A DNA stretch of 64,000 nucleotides, taken from contig NZ_JBHSIS010000010.1 in NCBI RefSeq assembly GCF_042653545.1, forward strand, positions 610,992 to 674,991. The letters are read 5' to 3'. The notes under the pieces are model-generated. The model worked only from the letters and a program-made list of their open reading frames with translations, did no database searches and was not told the origin of the DNA. A program made the position numbers and the translations under genes. Each line of letters starts with the position of its first letter. Position 1 is the first letter of the stretch. This stretch comes from Actinophytocola glycyrrhizae. GTDB lineage: Bacteria > Actinomycetota > Actinomycetes > Mycobacteriales > Pseudonocardiaceae. Positions 16,548 through 24,755 of the stretch are shown here, piece by piece.

Positions 16548-17180
16548 TCAAGGCCGCGAGTTGGCGACCATCGCCTCGTAGACGGGCAGCATCCGTGGCC
16601 AGTCCTCGTCCGGCGCGGAGGCGAACACGAAGTACTCGACCTCGTCCACGAGCCAGTACAAGGCGTGCACCCGTTGCAGCCCACGCCCGTCCCGGTGCTG
16701 GAACTCCCACTCCACCGCCGGATGCCCGCCATAGGTGGCGCTGCTGAGGTCCAGCCGCCGATAGGACACCGTCCGCGACGCGAACCCGGACTCGTAGGCC
16801 ACGTGCACCCGCACGATGTCCGGTGACGAGGCCGGGGCCCCGCCGAACCCGACGACCCGGGCCGGATCAGACGGATCGACGGCCCGCATCGCGCCGGGCC
16901 CGCCCGCGGCGACGGCCCGCCACCCGTCGGGGATGACGGTCGTCATGTTGGCGGGGCCGGTCGCGCGGCGAAACCCGGCAGGGACGGTGCTCGACGACAC
17001 CGGTGGCGACGAACCGTCCGACGAGATGTAGGTGGTCGGATTCTCGGCACCGGCGGCGTCGGGCTTGGGCATCGCCAGCAGTACGGCGCCGACCGCGGCG
17101 CTCACCACCAGGTAGGCAGCGGCGAACGCCCACGCGACCCAACGTGAGCTGAGCGACCTGACGCTCGCCACCAGTTTCAC
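16548..17180 (-). CDS. Membrane-anchored protein of unknown function
   Basis: A 210-residue protein with a short basic N-terminus, one membrane helix (WVAWAFAAAYLVVSAAVGAVLLAM) at about residues 13-36, a Ser/Pro-rich linker and an external domain of about 140 residues. I do not recognise the domain. It shows an alternating beta-strand pattern (WRAVAAGGPGAMRAVDPSD, HPAVEWEFQHRDG, EVEYFVFASAP) like a small lipoprotein-type fold. GTG 17180 is chosen; a run of G lies about nine bases upstream. It is divergent from the TPR gene with 57 bases between. Confidence 0.65.
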   Translation of the reverse strand: MKLVASVRSLSSRWVAWAFAAAYLVVSAAVGAVLLAMPKPDAAGAENPTTYISSDGSSPPVSSSTVPAGFRRATGPANMTTVIPDGWRAVAAGGPGAMRAVDPSDPARVVGFGGAPASSPDIVRVHVAYESGFASRTVSYRRLDLSSATYGGHPAVEWEFQHRDGRGLQRVHALYWLVDEVEYFVFASAPDEDWPRMLPVYEAMVANSRP

Positions 17181-17237
17181 CTCGACAACCCCCCGACATG
17201 GGTCTACCGAGAGTAACGTGCCCGCCGAGGTGATCCA

Positions 17238-18059
17238 ATGCTTCGAGCGTGGCAGGACGTGATCGTCAAGTGGCAACTGGTGCCGGACGACCAACCTGTC
17301 GACCAGCCGGAGGCCCGGCTGCATGCGGAACGTGGCCGGTCGGCGCTGTTCGCCGGGCGGCTCGACGAGGCCCTCGCCGAGTTCGAGGCCGCCGCGGAGC
17401 TGCGTTCCGATCCACTCGATCGGGTGGGTGTCGGCGACGTCCACCTCGCGCGTGGCGGGTGGCGTAGCGCCGAGGAGAACTACCGTGCGGCGCTGACCTG
17501 CGGTGGGGCGGGCGCCTTGCTGGCACAGCTGGGGCTCGCGCAGGTGAAGGTCGGGCAGGGGAACGCGGCGGGCGCGGTCGGTGACCTGGAGCTGCTCGTC
17601 GCCGACCGGCCCGCTGATCCGACGCTGCGGTACTACCTGGCCAGCGCCTGGTTCTCGGCGGCGGACCAGTGCCGGTCGCGGACGGCGGACGACATCCTCG
17701 TGATCACCAGTGAGGCGCAGCTGCGGATCTGTGCGGACGCCGGGCGACGGATCCGCGCACTGGACACCGGTGACACGGAGCTGCGGCGCGGCGCGGACCA
17801 GCTGCTCGCCGAGGTGGCGGCAGGCAGGCGCTGGACGTGGGCGCCGGAGGGCATCGCGGTGAGTCTCGCGGTGCTGATCGTGGCGATCGGGCTGATCACC
17901 GTGGTGGCGGGCGGGTTGCTGGACAACGTGGTGCTGGTGGTCTCCGGCGTGGTGATGGGTGCGGCGCTGCTGTACGCGGTCGTGCACCGCTTCCGACGGC
18001 AGACGTGGCGGCGGCGGGCCGACGAGATGGCCCCGCACATCGTGAAACACGGTGTCTAG
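17238..18059 (+). CDS. TPR-repeat protein with two C-terminal membrane helices
   Basis: A 273-residue protein. About three tetratricopeptide-like repeats occupy residues 25-150 (ARLHAERGRSALFAGRLDEALAEFEAAAE; GDVHLARGGWRSAEENYRAAL). A linker follows, then two membrane helices at about 205-250 and a basic tail. TPRs mediate protein contacts; the partner is unknown. It reads in the same direction as the sua5-type gene, 14 bases later, and the two likely form a unit. I recognise no close relative. Confidence 0.75.
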   Translation: MLRAWQDVIVKWQLVPDDQPVDQPEARLHAERGRSALFAGRLDEALAEFEAAAELRSDPLDRVGVGDVHLARGGWRSAEENYRAALTCGGAGALLAQLGLAQVKVGQGNAAGAVGDLELLVADRPADPTLRYYLASAWFSAADQCRSRTADDILVITSEAQLRICADAGRRIRALDTGDTELRRGADQLLAEVAAGRRWTWAPEGIAVSLAVLIVAIGLITVVAGGLLDNVVLVVSGVVMGAALLYAVVHRFRRQTWRRRADEMAPHIVKHGV

Positions 18060-18073
18060 CTAAGGTCAGCGCT

Positions 18074-18706
18074 GTGAGTGTCGTGTACGACTGTGCCAGG
18101 GAACCGGACCGCTCCGACGGGCTCGCGGCGGCGGCGAGTGCCGTCCGCGCCGGGCGGCTCGTGGTGGTGCCGACCGACACGGTGTACGGCATCGGCGCGG
18201 ACGCGTTCTCCGGTACCGCGGTGCGTGCGCTGCTGGCCGCGAAGAACCGTGGGCCGGACATGCCGGTCGGTGTCCTCGTCGGGTCGTGGTCGACCATCGA
18301 CGGGCTGGTGCTGTCGGTGCCGCGGCCCGCCCGCCAGCTCATCGAGGCGTTCTGGCCCGGTGACGTGTCGATCGTGCTGCCGCACGCGCCGTCGCTGTCG
18401 TGGGACCTCGGCAGCAGCGGCGGGACCGTGATGCTGCGGATGCCGCTGCACCCGGTGGCGCTCGAACTGCTGCGTGAGGTCGGGCCGATGGCGGTGTCCA
18501 GCGCCAACGTGTCCGGGCAGCCGCCGGCGGCCACCGCGGACGAGGCGAAGGCACAGCTCGGTGAGTCGGTCGCGGTCTACCTCGACGGCGGGCCGTCGGG
18601 GGAACCGGTGCCGTCGACGATCGTCGACCTGTCCGGGGACGAGCCGGTGGTGCTCCGCGAAGGGGCTGTGCCCGCGGCCGCGATCCACGAGGCGCTGGGG
18701 TCCTAG
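18074..18706 (+). CDS. L-threonylcarbamoyladenylate synthase (Sua5/YrdC family)
   Basis: A 210-residue YrdC-domain protein making threonylcarbamoyl-AMP for t6A37 modification of ANN-decoding tRNAs. Signature segments are GRLVVVPTDTVYGIGADAF, KNRGPDMPVGVLV (basic nucleotide pocket; family usually KxRp), WPGDVSIVL and SSANVSGQPPA. It lacks the extra C-terminal Sua5 domain. GTG 18074 follows AAGG with eight bases spacing. In mycobacteria this gene follows prmC in the same direction (Rv1301); here it is inverted. Its TAG stop forms the CTAG left edge of a repeat element. Confidence 0.93.
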   Translation: MSVVYDCAREPDRSDGLAAAASAVRAGRLVVVPTDTVYGIGADAFSGTAVRALLAAKNRGPDMPVGVLVGSWSTIDGLVLSVPRPARQLIEAFWPGDVSIVLPHAPSLSWDLGSSGGTVMLRMPLHPVALELLREVGPMAVSSANVSGQPPAATADEAKAQLGESVAVYLDGGPSGEPVPSTIVDLSGDEPVVLREGAVPAAAIHEALGS

Positions 18707-19020
18707 ATGATTGATTCCGTGAAGTCGGTGTGAGTGGGCGGCCGGTCGTCGTGTGCTGGTCGCGTCGTTGGGTGGGAGTGCTGGCTCCGGTTCGCGTGGT
18801 GCTGCGAAAGGCGCGTTGACGGCGTGGGAATGCCCTGAAAGGCGCGTTCAGGGCGCTGGGCGCCCTGAACGGCCCATTCACGGCACTCGTTGTGCCGTGA
18901 ACGCGCCTTCACGGCATCGGCCCGCCCCGTCGGGCGCCCGCAGGGGTGTGGGGGTCGTGCCTGATGACGGGTTCGTACACCAAGCCACTTCACATGATCT
19001 TCACGGAATCAATCGTCTAG
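18703..19020. mobile_element. MITE-like element with inverted ends and CTAG edges
   Basis: A 318-bp non-coding element. The left end is CTAGATGATTGATTCCGTGA and the right end, read on the other strand, is CTAGACGATTGATTCCGTGA. Similarity continues for about 12 more bases, so the inverted repeats are about 30-35 bp. CTAG at both edges fits a 4-bp target duplication (YTAR type, as known for IS5-like elements). Four palindromic 25-nt units lie at about 18805-18915. No transposase is inside. The left CTAG contains the TAG stop of the sua5-type gene. Similar ends occur at 2085, 36584 and 37311. Confidence 0.75.
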
Positions 19021-19106
19021 CGGCCTCGGCTCTCTGTAGGAGAGTCGGGTCCGATCAGCAGTTACCTCAGGGGAACGTGACCTTGAATCCCGGGGAGGCG
19101 GACTCG

Positions 19107-19955
19107 TCAGGACGTCCTGATCGCGGTCGCGAACCGTGGTCTGCCCGCCAGGTCGTCGTGGTCCGCGACGTCCGTCAGCACCTTCCTGGTGGCCAGCAGT
19201 TCCGGCACGGACTCCCGGTGGCTGTCGTCGTGTTCGATCGCGACCGCACCACCCGGCTTGAGCAGCCGTGCCGACAGGTTCACCACGTGCCTGATCACCG
19301 TGAGACCGTCGTCGTCGGCGAACACCGCCCGGAACGGGTCGTGCTCCCCCACCTCCGGCGCCACGTCCGTACCGACCGGGACATAGGGCGGGTTGCACAA
19401 CACGAGGTCGACCCGCGCGTCCAGTTCGGTGATCAGGTCCGGGTCGGTCACGTCCCCCGCGTGCAGCCGGACCCGGCTCGACGTCATGTTGCGGCGGGCC
19501 CACGCCAGCGCCGTCGGGTCGATCTCGACGGCGTGGACCTCCGCCTCCGGCCGTTGCGCCGCGACCGCGAGTGCCAGCGCGCCGGAGCCGGTGCACAGGT
19601 CCACCACGACCGGGTTCTCCCGCCCCGCGAGGAAGTCGAGGCCCCACTCCAGCAGCAGCTCGGTCTCCGGACGCGGCACGAACACGCCGGGGCCGACCTC
19701 CAGGGTCACGGTGCCCATCACGGCCCAGCCCAGCAGGTGCTGCAGGGGAATCCGCTTCGCGCGCTGGTGCACGAGCTGCCCGATGGCCTCGATGACCTGC
19801 CGGTCCACGAGCGGGGTCAGCATCAGCTTGCCGCGTTCCGCGCCGAGCACGTGCGCCGCGATCAGTTCCGCGTCCACGCGCGGGGACGCCACCCCGGCAT
19901 CCGCCAGGATGCGTTCCGCCTCCATGATCGCAAGCCGCAGCGGCTGTCTCGACAT
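19107..19955 (-). CDS. prmC: Release factor glutamine methyltransferase
   Basis: A 282-residue SAM-dependent methyltransferase that methylates the GGQ glutamine of peptide release factors. It has an N-terminal helical domain of about 85 residues, then the Rossmann fold with VVDLCTGSGALALAVA (SAM site) and the diagnostic VDLVLCNPPYVP (NPPY). ATG 19955 (MSRQPLRLAIM) is used, with AGGGTG seven bases upstream; an in-frame GTG three codons earlier is an alternative. It follows prfA by 13 bases, the classic prfA-prmC pair, so enzyme and substrate are co-expressed. Confidence 0.94.
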   Translation of the reverse strand: MSRQPLRLAIMEAERILADAGVASPRVDAELIAAHVLGAERGKLMLTPLVDRQVIEAIGQLVHQRAKRIPLQHLLGWAVMGTVTLEVGPGVFVPRPETELLLEWGLDFLAGRENPVVVDLCTGSGALALAVAAQRPEAEVHAVEIDPTALAWARRNMTSSRVRLHAGDVTDPDLITELDARVDLVLCNPPYVPVGTDVAPEVGEHDPFRAVFADDDGLTVIRHVVNLSARLLKPGGAVAIEHDDSHRESVPELLATRKVLTDVADHDDLAGRPRFATAIRTS

Positions 19956-19968
19956 GGCGGTCACCCTG

Positions 19969-21045
19969 TCACGTCGACTGGTGCGCGGCGAGTCGTTCGT
20001 CCCGGTCCGCGGTGGCGAGCGCGTCAAGCACACCGTCGAGGTCGCCGTTGAGTACCTGGTCCAGGTTGTAGGCCTTGTAGTTCACCCGGTGGTCGGAGAT
20101 GCGGTTCTCCGGGTAGTTGTAGGTGCGGACCCGCTCGGAGCGGTCCACGGTGCGGACCTGGCTCGCGCGTGCCGCCGACGCCTGCTTCGCGGCCTCCTCC
20201 TCGGCGGCCGCGGCCAGCCGGGCCTTCAGCACCTGCATCGCGCGTGTCTTGTTCTGCAACTGACTGCGCTCGTTCTGGCAGGACACCACGATGCCGGTCG
20301 GCAGGTGCGTGATGCGCACGGCCGAGTCGGTGGTGTTGACGCTCTGGCCGCCCTTGCCCGACGAGCGGAACACGTCGATGCGCAGGTCCTTCTCCGGGAT
20401 CTCCACGTCCTCGACGGCGTCCTGCACGTCCGGGTACACCAGCACCCCGGCGGCGGAGGTGTGGATGCGGCCCTGTGACTCGGTGGCGGGCACGCGCTGC
20501 ACGCGGTGCACGCCGCCCTCGAACTTCAGGCGGGACCACACCCCGTCGGCGGTGGGTGTCTTCGACCGGATGGTGACCGTCGCGTCCTTGTACCCGCCGA
20601 GCTCGGTCTCGGTGCCGTCGAGGAGCTCCGTGGACCAGCCGTGCTTCTCCGCGTACCGCAGGTACATGCGCAGCAGGTCGCCCGCGAACAGCGCCGACTC
20701 GTCGCCGCCCTCACCGGACTTGATCTCCATGATGAGGTCGTCGCCGTCGTGCGGGTCGCGGGGCAGCAGCAGCTCGGTGAGCTTGGCCTCCAGCGCGGGG
20801 ACCTTCTCCTCCAGCGACGCGGCCTCCTCGGCGAACGCCGCGTCCTCGGACAGCTCCTTGGCCGTCGCCAGGTCGTCGCGAGCCCGCTCCAGCTCGCGCA
20901 GGGTGCGGACGATCGGGGTCAGCTCGGCGTAGCGGCGGCCCAGCTTGCGGGCGCGTGCCTGGTCACCGTGCACGGCCGGGTCGGCGAGCGTCGACTCCAG
21001 CTCGTCGTACTCACCGAGCAGCTCACCGAGCGATGACGCGTCCAC
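19969..21045 (-). CDS. prfA: Peptide chain release factor 1
   Basis: A 358-residue RF1 that ends translation at UAA and UAG. The peptidyl-hydrolase loop is SSGKGGQSVNTTDSAVRITH (GGQ). The stop-codon recognition loop lies in the middle domain, and the C-terminal DHRVNYKAYNLDQVLNGDLDGVLDAL is typical. GTG 21045 is preceded by AAGGAAAGA at suitable distance. It is followed by prmC, which modifies it. Confidence 0.96.
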   Translation of the reverse strand: MDASSLGELLGEYDELESTLADPAVHGDQARARKLGRRYAELTPIVRTLRELERARDDLATAKELSEDAAFAEEAASLEEKVPALEAKLTELLLPRDPHDGDDLIMEIKSGEGGDESALFAGDLLRMYLRYAEKHGWSTELLDGTETELGGYKDATVTIRSKTPTADGVWSRLKFEGGVHRVQRVPATESQGRIHTSAAGVLVYPDVQDAVEDVEIPEKDLRIDVFRSSGKGGQSVNTTDSAVRITHLPTGIVVSCQNERSQLQNKTRAMQVLKARLAAAAEEEAAKQASAARASQVRTVDRSERVRTYNYPENRISDHRVNYKAYNLDQVLNGDLDGVLDALATADRDERLAAHQST

Positions 21046-21126
21046 GGGTCTTTCCTTCCGATGAAGCCAAGGTGCAGCGGACACGAAAACGGCGCCCACC
21101 CACGCGGGTGGACGCCGAATCCGAAG

Positions 21127-21348
21127 CTACTTGGCTTTCTTGTCCCGCTTGCCGTAGCGGGCCTCGAAGCGCGCGACCCGGCCGCCGGTGTCGAGGATCT
21201 TCTGCTTGCCCGTGTAGAACGGGTGGCAGTTCGAGCAGACCTCGACGTGGATGCTGCCCGACTTCTTGGTGCTGCGCGTGGTGAACGTGTTCCCACAGCC
21301 GCAGGTGACCTCGGTCGTGACGTACTCGGGGTGGATACCGGTCTTCAC
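21127..21348 (-). CDS. rpmE: Ribosomal protein bL31, zinc-binding form
   Basis: A 73-residue large-subunit ribosomal protein. It starts VKTGIHPEYV and keeps four zinc-ligand cysteines (CGCGNTF and CSNCHPFYTG), so it is the zinc-containing version rather than the zinc-free paralogue used in zinc starvation. GTG 21348 follows AGGGCAAGA. It lies between rho and prfA, as in mycobacteria. Confidence 0.96.
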   Translation of the reverse strand: MKTGIHPEYVTTEVTCGCGNTFTTRSTKKSGSIHVEVCSNCHPFYTGKQKILDTGGRVARFEARYGKRDKKAK

Positions 21349-21494
21349 AGATCTTGCCCTTTCTCGGTGGCCGCCGGGTCCCCGAACAGCTTCTGGGGTG
21401 AACCGGAGCCGGACTCGACCTAACAGTTTGCCAGATGTCCTGGCAGGGGGTTCAACACGCCCCCACCAGGACATATTCCGGCTTCTGGTCGGTC

Positions 21495-23531
21495 TCAGTC
21501 GTCGTTGACGGAAGGTGTGTTCTTCGCCACCTGCATCAGGAACTCGATGTTGGTGCGGGTCTTGCGGAGCTGGGTCAGCAGCAGGTCGATGGCCTGCTGG
21601 TTGTCCAGCGCGTGCAGCACCCGGCGCAGCTTGACCGTGACCGCCAGCTCGTCCGGCGGGAGGAGCAGGTCCTCCTTGCGGGTGCCGGACGCGTCGACGT
21701 TGACCGCCGGGAACGTGCGCTTGTCGGCGATCTTGCGGTCGAGGATGAGCTCCGCGTTGCCCGTGCCCTTGAACTCCTCGAAGATCACCGTGTCACCCGC
21801 GGACCCGGTCTCCACCAGCGACGTGGCGAAGATGGTCAGCGAGCCGCCGTCCTCGATGTTGCGTGCCGCGCCCAGGAACCGCTTGGGCGGGTACAGCGCC
21901 GTCGAGTCGACACCACCGGACAGGATCCGGCCGGACGCCGGGGCCGCCAGGTTGTAGGCACGGCCGAGGCGGGTGATCGAGTCGAGCAGCACGACCACGT
22001 CGTGCCCCATCTCGACCAGGCGCTTCGCCCGCTCGATCGACAGCTCGGCGACCGTGGTGTGGTCGCCCGGCGGGCGGTCGAAGGTGGAGGCGATGACCTC
22101 ACCCTTCACCGACCGCTGCATGTCGGTGACCTCTTCCGGCCGCTCGTCCACGAGCACGACCATCAGGTAGCACTCGGGGTTGTTCGTGGTGATCGCGTTC
22201 GCGATCGCCTGCAGCACGGAGGTCTTGCCTGCCTTGGGCGGCGACACGATCAGCGCGCGCTGACCCTTGCCGACCGGCATCACCAGGTCGATGACGCGGG
22301 TGGTGAGGATGTGCGACTCGGTCTCGAGGCGCAGCCGCTCGTTCGGGTACAGCGGCGTCAGCTTCGTGAACTCGGGGCGCTGCTTGGCCTGGTCCGGGTC
22401 CAGCCCGTTGATCGTCTCGACACGCACCAGCGGGTTGAACTTCTGCCGCTGCTGCTCGCCCTCACGCGGCTGGCGCACCATGCCGGTGATCGCGTCGCCC
22501 CTGCGCAGGCCGTACTTGCGGACCAGCGACAGCGACACGTAGACGTCGTTCGGGCCAGACAGGTAGCCGGAGGTGCGGACGAACGCGTAGTTCTCCAGCA
22601 CGTCGAGCACACCGGCGACCGGCAGCAGGACGTCGTCGTCGCGCACCTCGGTGTCCGGGCTGTCGCCGCGGCCGCCACCACTGCTGCTGCCGCTGCCCCG
22701 GCGGCGACGGTCGCGGAACCTGCGGCCGCGCCTGCGCCCGCCGTCCTCGTCATCGTCGTCGTCCGGGCCGTTGTCGCGGTCCCGGCCGGAGTTGCGCTGG
22801 TCACCGCGGTTGTCCTGGTTGCGGCCACCGCGGTCGCCGCGGTCGCCGCGGTCGTTGCCGCGCCCACCCCGGTCGTTGCGGTCGCCCCGGTCACCACGGT
22901 CGTTGCGGTCGTTGCGGCCGCCGCGGTCGTCCCGCTTGTCGCCCTGCTGCTTCTCCGCGGGCTTCTCGTCCGTGGAGACACGCTGGTCGCCGCGGTTGTC
23001 GCGGTTCTCACCACGGTTCTCACCGCGGTTGTCGTCCCGCTTCTCCGGCTGCTCCGGGGAACCGGCCGCACGGCTCGAACCACGGCGACGGCGGTTGCCC
23101 TCACGGCGGCCGCCGTCCTCGGTGTCGGGCTGCTCGGCCTTCGGCTCCGCTTTCTGCTCCGACTTCGGCTCGGTCCTCGGCTCGGTTTCGGCCGTGACCT
23201 CGCGCTTAGCGGGCTTCTCCTCGGCAGGTGCCTTGTCACCGATGCCGAGCGGCAGGGTGTCGGAAGCGGTGTTCGCGGCGGGCTTCGACGAGCCACCCGA
23301 CTGACGCTCCTTGATGGCCGCGATCAGATCGCCCTTGCGCATCCCGGCGGTACCGGTGATGCCAAGCTGGCCCGCGAGCTCCCGCAGCTCCGCGAGGACC
23401 ATGCCGGTGAGACCGGCGCGGCGCTTCGTTCCCCCGTTTGCGCTGGTGCGTTGTGTTGTGTCGGCCGCACCGGCAGCGGTGTCGACCGTGCCGTTGGCAG
23501 TCTCGCTGCCCAGCAGATCAGTGTTGCTCAC
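21495..23531 (-). CDS. rho: Transcription termination factor Rho
   Basis: A 678-residue RNA helicase that ends transcription. Order: an N-terminal Rho_N helical domain (LAELRELAGQLGITGTAGMRKGDLIAAI, about 45-75), an insertion of about 200 residues rich in Arg, Gly, Asp and Asn (many GDRGDRNDRGG-type repeats, about 100-285), a cold-shock RNA-binding domain, then the RecA-type motor with Walker A SPPKAGKTSVLQ and the Q-loop GKGQRALI region. Such an insertion is known in actinobacterial Rho proteins and gives extra RNA binding. A 330-base leader without genes precedes it, suggesting autoregulation. Confidence 0.97.
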   Translation of the reverse strand: MSNTDLLGSETANGTVDTAAGAADTTQRTSANGGTKRRAGLTGMVLAELRELAGQLGITGTAGMRKGDLIAAIKERQSGGSSKPAANTASDTLPLGIGDKAPAEEKPAKREVTAETEPRTEPKSEQKAEPKAEQPDTEDGGRREGNRRRRGSSRAAGSPEQPEKRDDNRGENRGENRDNRGDQRVSTDEKPAEKQQGDKRDDRGGRNDRNDRGDRGDRNDRGGRGNDRGDRGDRGGRNQDNRGDQRNSGRDRDNGPDDDDDEDGGRRRGRRFRDRRRRGSGSSSGGGRGDSPDTEVRDDDVLLPVAGVLDVLENYAFVRTSGYLSGPNDVYVSLSLVRKYGLRRGDAITGMVRQPREGEQQRQKFNPLVRVETINGLDPDQAKQRPEFTKLTPLYPNERLRLETESHILTTRVIDLVMPVGKGQRALIVSPPKAGKTSVLQAIANAITTNNPECYLMVVLVDERPEEVTDMQRSVKGEVIASTFDRPPGDHTTVAELSIERAKRLVEMGHDVVVLLDSITRLGRAYNLAAPASGRILSGGVDSTALYPPKRFLGAARNIEDGGSLTIFATSLVETGSAGDTVIFEEFKGTGNAELILDRKIADKRTFPAVNVDASGTRKEDLLLPPDELAVTVKLRRVLHALDNQQAIDLLLTQLRKTRTNIEFLMQVAKNTPSVNDD

Positions 23532-23791
23532 TCATGTCCTTCCTGACCAGGTCCCCGCCTCCTGAGGTGGACCCGTGAACCAGCGGACCGCCGTTCGTCG
23601 AACCGAGACGGCGTGCTCCGCGGCCTCGCCAACGCGGAGCTTTCGGTCACCACTGGTTTCGGTGCCCGCCAACGTCGACTCCGACCGGGAATGGGCCGAG
23701 TCGCCGACTGAACGGAAGATGCGACCCGAGGAAAAGAAAATCCTCGGGAACGACACCGGGCGCCCGTACGCGCGGTGACTGAACGCCCCTG

Positions 23792-23820
23792 AGGGTAGAC
23801 GCACACCCTTCGGCGTGCAA
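23792..23820 (-). promoter_or_regulatory. Candidate rho promoter in the thrB-rho gap
   Basis: On the minus strand TTGCAC (23815-23820) and TACCCT (23792-23797) are separated by 17 bases, a plausible vegetative promoter. The resulting rho leader would be about 255 nt. The gap 23532-23861 holds no gene that I can support; a long leader is common for the autoregulated rho gene. Confidence 0.4.
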
Positions 23821-23861
23821 CAACCGGGGCCACCCGGCGTGGCACATCCTTACAACGCGGG

Positions 23862-24755
23862 CTACCTGCTGTTTGTTCCACCCGGCTCGACCACGACACC
23901 GGTCCGGTCGACCGGGAGCGCGCGCACGGTGAACCCCGCGGTGTCGACTCGAGACGGCAGCGACCCGCCCGACGGCAACGCGAGCACGGTAGGGCCCGCA
24001 CCGGAAACCGTTGCGGCGACCCCGTTCTCGCGGAGTTCACGAACCATTCGCATGGTCTCGGGCCACGCGGACTCGCGGTAGTCCTGGTGCAGACGGTCCT
24101 CAGTGGCCGGCAGCAGGAGGTCGGGCCGCGCGGTCAGCGCGTGCACCGCCAGCGCGCAGCGCCCGACGGTGAACGCGGCGTCGGTGTGCGGAACGTTGCC
24201 GGGAAGCAATCCACGCGTGACAGACGTCGCGGACAGGGTGTCCGGCACCAGCACGACCGGAGCAAGCCCCGGGTGCGGCTCCAGCCGGACCGCCCGGTAC
24301 CGCACCCCCTCCGACCAGGCCAGGACCAGCCCGCCGTACAGGGACGCGGCCGCGTTGTCGGCGTGTCCCTCGAACTCGGCGGCGACCTGCAGCGCGTGCT
24401 CGTCGAGCTCCTTGCCGGCCAGCGCGTAGGCGGCGGCGACCCCGGCGACGATCGCGGCGGCCGACGAGCCGAGCCCGCGGGCGTGCGGGATCGCGTTGTG
24501 GCACCGCAGCAGCACACCCGGTAGCGCCACACCGAGTGCGTCCGCACCGGCACGCAGCGCACGCGCCACGAGGTGCTTCTCGTCGGTGGGCACCGCACCG
24601 GCGCCCTCACCGGTGACCTCGACGCGGACCGCCGCGCCGGTCACGGTCACCTCGACGGTGTCGTGCAGGCACAGCGCCATGCCGAGCGCGTCGAAACCGG
24701 GTCCGAGGTTCGCGGTGGACGCCGGTACCCGGACGCGGACCGAACCGGGGGTCAT
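23862..24755 (-). CDS. thrB: Homoserine kinase
   Basis: A 297-residue GHMP kinase that phosphorylates homoserine, the penultimate step of threonine synthesis. It starts VRVRVPASTANLGPGFDALGMAL, has the ATP-binding PHARGLGSSAAAIVAGVAAA (GHMP motif 2) and VSGAGPTVLAL (motif 3). Its ATG overlaps the thrC stop (ATGA at 24752-24755), so translation is coupled. It is the last gene of argS-lysA-hom-thrC-thrB. Confidence 0.96.
   Translation of the reverse strand: MTPGSVRVRVPASTANLGPGFDALGMALCLHDTVEVTVTGAAVRVEVTGEGAGAVPTDEKHLVARALRAGADALGVALPGVLLRCHNAIPHARGLGSSAAAIVAGVAAAYALAGKELDEHALQVAAEFEGHADNAAASLYGGLVLAWSEGVRYRAVRLEPHPGLAPVVLVPDTLSATSVTRGLLPGNVPHTDAAFTVGRCALAVHALTARPDLLLPATEDRLHQDYRESAWPETMRMVRELRENGVAATVSGAGPTVLALPSGGSLPSRVDTAGFTVRALPVDRTGVVVEPGGTNSR

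Noticed and set aside
15964..16732. Minus-strand frames in the 16 kb repeat (107 and 223 residues), echoed at 33018-33557
   Set aside because: They recur because the DNA repeats. Differences between the copies do not look synonymous, and the products are Arg/Pro/Trp-rich with no fold.
21435..23546. A 703-residue open frame opposite rho with long Val/Ala-rich stretches
   Set aside because: It is the antisense image of the Arg/Gly/Asp repeats of Rho; high GC keeps the opposite frame open. No domain, no sensible start.
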